Below, in pieces: positions 55,186-64,000 of a DNA stretch of 64,000 nucleotides. A model generated the notes under the pieces. The model was given only the letters and a program-made list of their open reading frames with translations. It was not told the origin of the DNA and searched no databases. The position numbers and the translations under genes were made by a program. Origin of the DNA: Pithys albifrons albifrons (lineage: Eukaryota > Chordata > Aves > Passeriformes > Thamnophilidae); the NCBI RefSeq assembly GCF_047495875.1, contig NC_092497.1, positions 30,442,781 to 30,506,780 of the forward strand, written 5' to 3'. Positions within the stretch are counted from its first letter, which is position 1; every line of letters starts with the position of its first letter.

Positions 55186-58100
55186 CCAAGGTAAGTTATG
55201 TTGCTGAACAAAACACTGACTCCAGCAGCAGCAAGGTGGTAACTTCAGTCTTGGAGCTGTCCCCAGTGAGGCAGCAGTCCACACAGCAGCAGCAGTAGTG
55301 AGTGGTGGCAATCTGCATGGACTGTGCTGGCAGCAGAAAGTGAGGTCCCCAGAAAAAGGAGGGTTCCATTTCCATCTGGTCCTTTTACCTTCCCTCCTCA
55401 CACCGCCCTGACAAGTGAGGGGCTGGAAAATTACTTCTTGAAGAGATAGTCCCTCTAAAACAATGTTGGGAAAAAATAAATCAATTTTAACCATCGCAAC
55501 AGGCAGCATAGTAAACACATCTGTCAGCAGTACACGATTCATGGTGGTTTATCTTTAAAAAGTAATGCAGTTTTTAAAGGGAGACAGCAATTTTAAGTTT
55601 ATTAGAGGAATTTTTTTCTCTCTGCTGTGTCCCAAGTATTACCCCATTTTTTTGGTTATGTGGAGCTCTGAAGACAAATCCAAGATATTAAGGCATCTGT
55701 TATAATATTAAATACAATAAATACACAGAGCCCTATCCCAGCTCAATCACAACAGTAGTCTGCAGCTTGTGTTGAAAGTCTTTCATATGATTACCAAATC
55801 GCACATTAGACATGAGTTTTAAAAGAAAAAGGAAAATAGCTGCCTAAATACCACCATGACTGCAGTGGGGAGCTGCAGCTGTAAATGAAATATCCTGTAT
55901 GTACTCACAGTTGGAATTTGAGCTAATTAAAGTATGAATGATATCTACTCTAACCCTCTCATAAGCCTGTATTACAAGCGGCTATTTGACATCAGGCTGC
56001 TTGATCTTGTCTTAAAGCTAAAAAAATCTCCTTTTTAATATTTCCTCTAACACTTGAAATGATTGGGTCTCAAGGAAGGTATTTGGTTAGAAAAGAATTC
56101 AATGTCAGAATTGTGGCCTTTTTTTGCTGCATTACCCACACAAAAATCCACTATGGTAAAGTGCAAAAAAATAGTTGGATTCCATTTTTATTTTAATAAA
56201 CATATTTCCATAGTGCACCTGATTATTAGACAGGATTGAAAAAACAGTAGCTCTTTTGGAAACCAAAAAACCATAGTCTATAAATAATTTCATTATATGT
56301 GTGTTGGATATATTGGCTTTCCTTTATAATGAGTTAGAAGAGTATTGCAGATGTAGGTTGCCAGCTTTTTTGAATTTGGTCAACCTCTTCCTCGAAGATG
56401 CTTTGTACACTGCAGACTGACTCCTTCACAGGGCAAACCCCAATGCTCATTGTATTTTGCAACCTGTTGAGAAAAATTAGTGCATTCTTTATGTGTCAAC
56501 ATATTTGCAATCCTACTCTGAATCACCAGTGAAGTGATAGCCTCTAAAAAAAAACAAAACAGCTTTAGATCAACCAGAGCAAGAAAAGTGTTTTCCCAAG
56601 AAGCACATACGTGGAGATCTTTTGTCCTCTCCCTATCTACCCTTTAGTCTGCCATCTTCAAGTCCTGCACAAATACACAAGAAGGTGCTTTAGTCAGTCT
56701 GGAAGGTATTTTCTCCTGTTTTGTTTATTATGTATCTCAGTGATATCTTTCTCCAGTTGTTCTTCAAGCCATTGTCAAGACATTTCATTTCAATTTTATT
56801 TATTGCAAAAGATTTATGTTGTATTTTCTGTCCAGTTACAAATACTAATAATAGGTTTCCTGTCATAAATGGGCTGAAACAGCATGTCAAACTTTATGTT
56901 GACTTCCTTATGTCCATCTTTTTATTTCAGAAGCTTAAGATCATATTTTTTTCCTTTTAAAAAAAGATTAATTTGCTCAAGAAGCTTGCAGTTTAAAAAA
57001 ATTTTTTTTGATTACGTGCCAGAAAATAAATCTTATAACAAGGGACCCAGAGTCTCCTTAAGAAAATAAGAAATATTTATTAAACCAAATAGATGGTTTT
57101 GAAAAACCCATTCTGGACTTTTAGGAGTTAGTATAGGTACTTACTTGTCCATTCTTTTATAATGCACTGGATTTATCAGGCCAAGCAGCCCTGAAAGGGT
57201 CATTCCAATCTACAAAACTAAAACAGAGTGCTATGAACCAAAGTCTTTCCAGGAACAGGAAGCTATTCACATTTCAGTAGCCATGTTTTTTAACCAGGTG
57301 TAAACCATTGGGTAATTAGGCAAATTTGACAGAGTATCCTGTAGTTACAGGAAAGTCCAGAAATTTTACTGAAATTTTGTGATCAAACACTGGAAAAAAT
57401 AACACATTGTCCTCACCAAGTTTGTGGAGGCAAAGGCCTTTAAGTCTTCTAATACATAATGCTCACTGCAGGATATGACAGTTTTCATAGATTATATGCT
57501 TTATAAATTAAAACTGAAGCTCAGTTTTAAAACACTAGAAATACTTGTCTAAAATCGTTAACAACTCAATAAAAGAGAACAAAATACAACTGAGTGTTAC
57601 AGATGAGATTTCAGGCCCAAACATAGTTGTAGCAACTGCAAATCTTTGCTCCTGAAAGGGCTGTTTCATGAGCTAACAGGGACATACATAAAAGAATAAC
57701 ACCCAGCTATTTCTGTCGTCACTTTGGTGTGGCAGATGCCACACCAAAAATATTTCGGCAGGAGCATCCACCTGGTGTGATTCTCCACAACAAACTGACC
57801 ACTGCTCCCAGCTCCTTTCTTCCTTTTCAACCCCATTTGGTCAGGATTTCCATGTGATTTTGTGTGGTCACATGTGGTCTGTGGAATCTCCCACTATGGG
57901 GGTTCTGTAATTCACTGAGTGAAAAACAGAATTATAGGAACAGAATCATCTCAAGATGATGGAAATGCACATTTTATTTTAAATAACAGGATTAAATTCT
58001 TCCTCTTTTCTCATCCTGAGTTGTAAAATACAAATAAATTTCTTTCTAGTTTCATATTTATCTACCCTACAATAATGAATACTGTTATATCTATATAAAA

Positions 58101-60651
58101 AACTATATTAAAATTGCTACAAAGGTGGTCTCAATGATCTTGGAACACTTAATACTGAACAATTTTTAAAAAGAAAATGAAGGAGTGTACCAAAGAGAAA
58201 TTAATCTTAACAGAGTAGCATGACCATGTTCTGCTTTGTAAGGGTGTAGTAATTTTTGTTTGTTAGACTGTAAAAAGTATAAAAGTTTCCCTCCTTATCT
58301 TGTGTAATGTGAGAACTGTCAGCCTGAATTTAATACACTGTTTTTGTAAAATAAATACAAGGCACCATGTGCCAGGTTTTCAGAGTGAATTACTACAACT
58401 GAATTAAAAGCTTGTGAGGACAAGATATATGTTGGTGCAAAACTACTAATTGACCCTAAATATGCCATTATAACCAATATAGGTAGCATCAAAGAAAAGA
58501 AAAAATATAAATAAATTTCAAATTTCTAACCACATCAGATGTCAGAGATAAAAAGGCCAAGTTAAACAACATTTCATAGTAGTATTATAAATAAGGATTT
58601 TTAAACAGTTATATATGTGTTCCTGTAGATAAAATAACAGTGTTTAACCCACGTGAAAATAACTCAAAAAATAATAGTCACAATAATATGTAGCTGTAGC
58701 ACATCATGTCTGTTCCTGCTGCATGGCTTTTTAGGACTAGCAGGTTGATTTTGGTAACCTTAAATCTGTAAGAAATACTAGTTTTATTATACCTTTTACA
58801 AACATTAGACTCCATCTAACACAGCTTTGAAAGCTTATTTTAACGATCCCACCTACAGCCACTAACCCCCGTTCCTTACCTAGGGCACAATTAAACTTCT
58901 TCAGATCCTCATTAACCTGTTCCTTTGATCTCTGCAGTGATGATATGCAAAGCCATCTTATAAGGACTCATCCATTGCTATTGGTTAGGATTTGTGATAA
59001 GTGTATGCAGAGTTCTAAGGAAGCAAAATCTATTGAAGATTTTCTCAAGCTATGGACAAATCCAGCTCAAAAGACCAATTTAAAAACTCCACATATTGAC
59101 TGAAATGTCTTCATTAGGGTCTAAGGCCTAAAAGAAAATACTAGTCCAGGGAAATGCCGAAGGTCTGTAAGTGACCTTTCTTTGGTTTTAATCACTGAAA
59201 CTCACGACAGCTTAATAAGTAGAAGGTGCTGGATTGCACCCTAACTTAATAAGGCCCCATAGCAGAGCCGTGGTCAGCTTTGATTGCTCCCATAAGTCTT
59301 AGCATATCTGGTAATCTGTCCTTGGGTGAGAAATGTTTTCCATAACTTTCCCTATGTTCACTACCCTGCACATGAATTATTAAACCAAAAATGGTACAGC
59401 ACCATATATTTATATAAGCTTAGGCAGTTTTCAGACATCATCCTACTGAGAGAGGTGCTTGCTTTCTCAAAAATAGAATGAACCAAATTTTATCACAAGA
59501 ATTACCTTCACTTTTTCAGCCCCCACCACTTGTTTTGCTAAGAATCACGAGTCAACCTAACCTTCACATGTGACACAAGGTTAAAGGACTGGAGATTGCA
59601 ACAAGTTCCTTAGAAATCACCTGCAATCTGCTGCTTTCATCTTTTTTTTTTTTAAATGTACAAGGACAAGCACAGATTTCGCCAGGAAGCCTGCCTTTAA
59701 GTAAACAGAAAGCCAAAACCCATTCTAACTTGACTGGGAAAGGTATTTATTTTTTGTATGCACATTTTAGTTATAACAGAAATTAATATAATGTCTATTT
59801 ATATACAGAAAGTGTGGCAAAAATAAAAAAGGTCACCATTTTACAATGACTGTTGTATATCAGTGCTTGATTTTACTACACATGTATATATACAGACATG
59901 TAGAATAATGATGCTGACAAAAAAATTAAACCACTTTCCCAGAATCTGTTGTTTCTACCAGATGTAATTTAACACAACCTTTCAATATTTTAAATGTACG
60001 TCTATTTGTTTGTTTTCTATTTTCTTTGAATCATTTTATGTTCACATGTATAGAACATCTCAACAACTTCAGTCTGGGATGAAAAAAACAGTTTGAGTAA
60101 TGTCACTGATCCTTTTTCTTCCCCATCCTCATGGAAATAAGAACAGAAAGTAGATTTTGCTTCTCATAGACTCTTTATTGTTGTTGTTCTTTAACACATA
60201 ATGTAATATTTATCTTGGAAAATAAAGATGATGAGAAGAATTATGCCCCAGAAGCACAGGCTAGTGATGTTTGCAAAGGTCATCATATTAATTGCATAGA
60301 ATTGGTTTCACAGTTTTGTGCCTGCCATCAAGAAAGTTTTCTTTTGTACACAAGTAGATTGACAGATTTTGGATTTACATACACATAAGTGAAAAGTGCA
60401 TTCATTTGAAGTGATAGTAAGTTAGAACTTCACTTATCTTTTTTAAACTGGATTGCTGAACAATTAAGGAAATGTGCAACCCTAACAAGGTTGTTGCAGG
60501 CAAGGCTGGTGTCTGTGAGCTTTTTTGGAAAGGGAATACTCCGATTTCGGTTTCCATGTGGCGTTCGTAGTTCTTCCTGTAAGGCAAAACGGGTTTAATA
60601 ATTTTGATTTGTCTTTCCTTGCATTTTTGAATTAGTTTAGAAATTATAAAA
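55186..60651. other. Gene-free stretch with one 11-bp hairpin
   Basis: Positions 55186-55470 are CAG-rich, possibly part of an older LTR (see 47491-48812). The rest is AT-rich without recognised genes or repeats. A perfect hairpin, arms 57723-57733 and 57738-57748 with a 4-nt loop, lies near 57.7 kb. Confidence 0.4.
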
Positions 60652-60656
60652 ATTTC

Positions 60657-61275
60657 TGTTGTAGTTTGGAATTATTATGTAAATTGTCTCCCCTGCCACT
60701 AACTGCCCATGCCAGTAGTTAACAAAAAAAGTAGTTAACTGCTGATCACTTGGGTGGGGGCAGGTTTGTCTCTTTTGTTCTTGGGGACTACACACGGCTG
60801 GGAGTGGTGTGTGTGTGCGGGGTTGAGGAGAAGCCGGCTCACTGCTGCTGCTGCCTGCCCCGGACTGCTTCTGGCTGTCTCGCTGCTGCTGCTGCCTGCC
60901 TCAGACAGACAGAAGAGACAGAGTTCATCTGAGAGCTCACCACCTCATCTGTCTCACTGGAGAGGGACTAGAAACTCACTCCACAGCCAGCCGGGCTCTA
61001 ACACTGACACTGCCTAAGTATAACTTTCCTCCCGGAGGAAAACCTGCTGGGTTTTGTTGTTGGTGGGTTTTTTTTTTCCTCTCTCTTGTGGTGTTGGGGA
61101 AGTGGTTTGCACTAGTCTGTTTACATATATATATATATCAGTTAAGAACAGTTATCCTTCTTGTATTAAAAGTTTCTCTTCTTAAATTTGATAAAGAGTG
61201 GCGTGATTATTGTGGAGAAGGCCCCCTCCCCCACGTGTGGGTAAACATTTTGGTTTTTCCCCTCAAACCAGCACA
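60657..61275 (+). mobile_element. Solo LTR of the same family as the ERVL-type provirus
   Basis: The 619-bp element starts TGTTGTAGTTTGGAATTATTATG and ends CTCAAACCAGCACA, matching the sense strand of the provirus LTRs. It shares the GTTAACTGCTGATCACT-like block, the CCCGGAGGAAAACCTGCTGGG block and the TA repeat (61126-61139). A perfect 5-bp TSD, ATTTC, flanks it (60652-60656 and 61276-61280). It has extra CTG repeats and many substitutions, so it is older than the provirus or a sister subfamily. Confidence 0.93.
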
Positions 61276-61280
61276 ATTTC

Positions 61281-64000
61281 TGATATAAAAATAGAGGAAT
61301 CTATAATGCAGAGAGTCTGTTTTGCTTGTAACTGATTATAATTGATTCTGTTGTGGCCTAGGTAGATTCCATGAGTATTACTTTAAGGTAATCTCTTCCA
61401 GAAAATTGTTTGAAGAGACAGACAGAAATATCTACCCAATAAATTTTGCCACATGCCCTCAAAATATTTGTCATTTAATATCTGTTCATGTGACTAGCCA
61501 CATCCTTCTAAAGGAGGACTTCTCATTCCCTGTTAATATCCCCGTAAGATGAAGATGCTTCTGTAATAATGGCAGTTTTATGATCATGCTGTATCTAATC
61601 ATTGCCCGCTCAGGAATGGCTATAAGATATCTAGGGGAGAGAAAGAAGAGAGTAAGTTTATGTGTTAGTTTTCTTAGTACTCTCCCAGCCTTCACTTACT
61701 TTCAACTCAGACTCTTCACAAGTTTGAATGTGTTTTTATGCAAATGCTATGTAAAGTCTACATAATACTCAGTAGATTCCTCTTCTATGAAATCACTCAG
61801 TGTAAGCTGAGCCCACCTATACTTGCAGCTTCCCTTGTGTTCTCTGGCAAAAAAGTGCCTTTTTCCAGCCATAACTTCTTATGTTTGATCTGACATTTGC
61901 TTCTTTGACACCTCCTTTTCCACATTAGAAGGGGTGGTGAATATTCAGTCTATAGTCACCCTTGCAATGCCACTCATGGCATTCAGAACTCTACCAAATC
62001 TCTCTCAAACCATGTTCTCCCTTTTCCAGACTTTTACTCAGTTATACTTCATATGGAAATTATTCTGCACTATTTATCATCCATTTGGCCCATCACTTTC
62101 TGCTATTGTACTACATATTTTGGAGAGAAAGAGACCAGAACTCCAGTGTTCAAGAAGTGAGTGAGCACAAGATAGTACCTAATTTTTTTTGCTTCATTTC
62201 ATAGCATTTGCTTTGCTTTTCTCATTGCCTCTAAGCTCTAAACTCACATTTTTATGGAACTGTCTCAACAATGGGTCAAAAAGATACTGCTTCTGTATGG
62301 TAATGTTGAGGTCAGAGTTCATCAGTTCGTAAGTAAAACTGGGATTTTTTTTTTTGTGTACTTGACAATTTTTGTCTATTGGGTTTCAAGTGTCATTTTG
62401 TTGGTCAGTCACACAATCTCAGAAGGTTCTTCTGTAGTTCTTCAGTCAACTGTTTTCCTTAGTGCACTGGATAATTTCAAATAATTTATTTCCACAGGTT
62501 CAGCATTTCCCCTGTGAAATAGTAATTAGATGCAGATGCATTTGCATCATCATAGAAAAGTTATACTTGTTCTATATAGATAGAAATTCTTCTACCTATG
62601 TTCAGTGTCAGCCCTCTGTTTCAGCATGACGATTGTCCCTCAGTCTCCAATTCTGAAAGGAGTCTCAGAAAGGAGACTGACTATATCCTCTTAGTATCCT
62701 CATAGATTCACCGGCCAGTACTTTCTTTGATCAAGCTTTGTTCCCTTTCTGAATATAGGTGCAACTCTGCCTTTCTGCTCCCTTTCAAAGCCCTTCCCTA
62801 ACTTCTCTTACCCTTCAAAAATAACAGAGAGTCTCTTCACAATTCTTGAGAATTGGTATACATAATTTTGCTGCTTGTGGAAGTAGACCTGCCAGCCCTC
62901 TTGAGCCCCTTTAGCCTTCAAGGTTGCCTGTCATAGGATCTCACTCACCAGTTCCCTGAGCAAGCTGAAGCCTACTGAGGTCTGTACCTTCTCACACTTA
63001 TCAATCCTCTTGAAACCCTGCTATAACATGATCATTACAGAAAATTATTTTTAGCACATCCCAAACCAGTTCTTCCTTGCTTAAGAACAGGAGATCCAAC
63101 TCATCCCTGATTGCTCCAGTCGGTGGGGTGCTAAGTAACAGTTGCATGGCTGGGTGTCATTTCTTCAGCAGATGATTATTTCAGATTTGGGAAATTCTAT
63201 AGTGTTTCACAGACTCAGAAAATATATTTTCTCCCCTTGATTTCAAGGTGTTGTAAAGCTTTTTCCAAAATTTAGACAGTCTCATGTATTAAATCCTGAT
63301 ATTGCACCTCAAAGAGGCTGACTGCGGCACCCCCTCCACATCAGGAGATGTGGTCTCCTGCCCTTTCTGGAAGACACCTTCCCTCTTTTCTGTCTCTCTT
63401 ACACCAAAGCTTGTGAAGCAATCATTTAATGACCCCTCTCCACCTACCATCTGCAATGCATCACCCAGATGATTCTTCAAATGCTGTTTTGGATCCCTTT
63501 AGCTCACCTGTGGAAAATAAGACTAATGAGGAGGGTATCACATGGGAGTTTTTGATCCCCTTTTTGCTATGACATGAACTCTCAGCCATTTAAAGTGGTT
63601 AACTGGTCATCCTAAAGTCAACCAGCTCTACTCCATCTTCAAAGAAGAAACTGTTTTTCTCATAGAACATTGCAATCTTGTATTTTTATATCCAACTGCA
63701 TTAAGAGATAAGGAAAACAGACAGCTGTATCAGAGTCTGGGAAAAGTATTCCAGTAGTTTCAAGGTTTCAAAGATCTTTTTGCTGGGTACACCTTGCTAT
63801 GGCTGACCCAACAGGTTCTGCAGGAAAAAAATCTTCTGTGTGACATTCATTATTTCCTGAGGCTTCTATGAGTAAAGCCAGTGTAATTCAGCAACAGACT
63901 TTAAAGGATATATGTGAAACAATACTACTTGTAGTCAAGCAACAGACTCAGACTGGCTCCTTGCCACACACTTTGACTCATATTCATTGGACAGTCATTT
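61281..64000. other. Gene-free stretch, nothing recognised
   Basis: AT-rich sequence with short ORFs only (up to about 80 codons), none with a recognisable domain. No repeat termini or RNA genes were identified up to the end of the window. Confidence 0.45.

Noticed and set aside
48570..55470. An older LTR split by the ERVL-type provirus
   Set aside because: The flanks look LTR-like in composition, but no matching termini or TSD could be found by eye, so it was left as a possibility only.
1..64000. CRISPR arrays, operons, bacterial promoters or insertion sequences
   Set aside because: The window is vertebrate-like nuclear DNA. No direct-repeat/spacer arrays or prokaryotic gene organisation were seen.

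Overview
The window looks like bird nuclear DNA, most likely from a songbird. No host protein-coding gene, tRNA or rRNA could be supported. The bird assignment rests on two 5'-truncated CR1 LINE 3' ends (one ending in the typical repeated ATTCTATGA-type tail) and on the mix of endogenous retroviruses (ERVs): an ERVL-type element, a betaretrovirus-like element with dUTPase, and a gammaretrovirus-like element with a proline-tRNA primer site. The background is AT-rich, with only short ORFs of no recognisable family. About a third of the window is retroviral.

Layout. 0.5-0.8 kb: purine-rich, G-rich low-complexity tract. 4.06-4.28 kb: LTR-like fragment. 6.56-7.28 and 8.10-8.81 kb: two solo LTRs of one family (A), each with its own target-site duplication (TSD). 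12.6-14.2 kb: CR1 3' end beside a decayed ERVL-type gag. 14.62-14.89 kb: diverged 131-bp tandem duplication. 15.17-16.42 kb: a third family A LTR on the minus strand, split by a younger LTR (B). 16.60-23.26 kb: betaretrovirus-like provirus (+), LTRs about 3% different, dUTPase-protease ORF open, gag and pol broken, env nearly absent. 24.16-24.93 kb: CR1 3' end (+). 31.49-32.15 kb: solo LTR D. 35.64-36.20 and 38.33-38.76 kb: two family C LTRs in opposite orientation. 39.5-39.79 kb: LTR-like segment directly abutting a gammaretrovirus-like provirus (39.79-47.49 kb, +) with many stops and a 3' LTR cut to 91 bp. 48.81-55.19 kb: complete, very young ERVL-type provirus (minus strand) with open gag and pol. 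60.65-61.28 kb: solo LTR of the same family.

The three proviruses show three recoding layouts: two successive -1 frame changes (gag/pro/pol) in the betaretrovirus-like element; an in-frame UAG between gag and pro-pol in the gammaretrovirus-like element; and an in-frame UAG between gag and pro-pol in the ERVL-type element. In the ERVL case the UAG is followed, after exactly 8 nt, by a perfect 8-bp hairpin. The most notable items are the young ERVL-type provirus (one substitution between its LTRs, perfect TSD, all visible catalytic residues present), its possible readthrough signal, its lysine-type primer site, and its Gag with three hydrophobic segments and no zinc knuckle.

All coordinates were read by eye. 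Family names come from motif recognition, not a database search.
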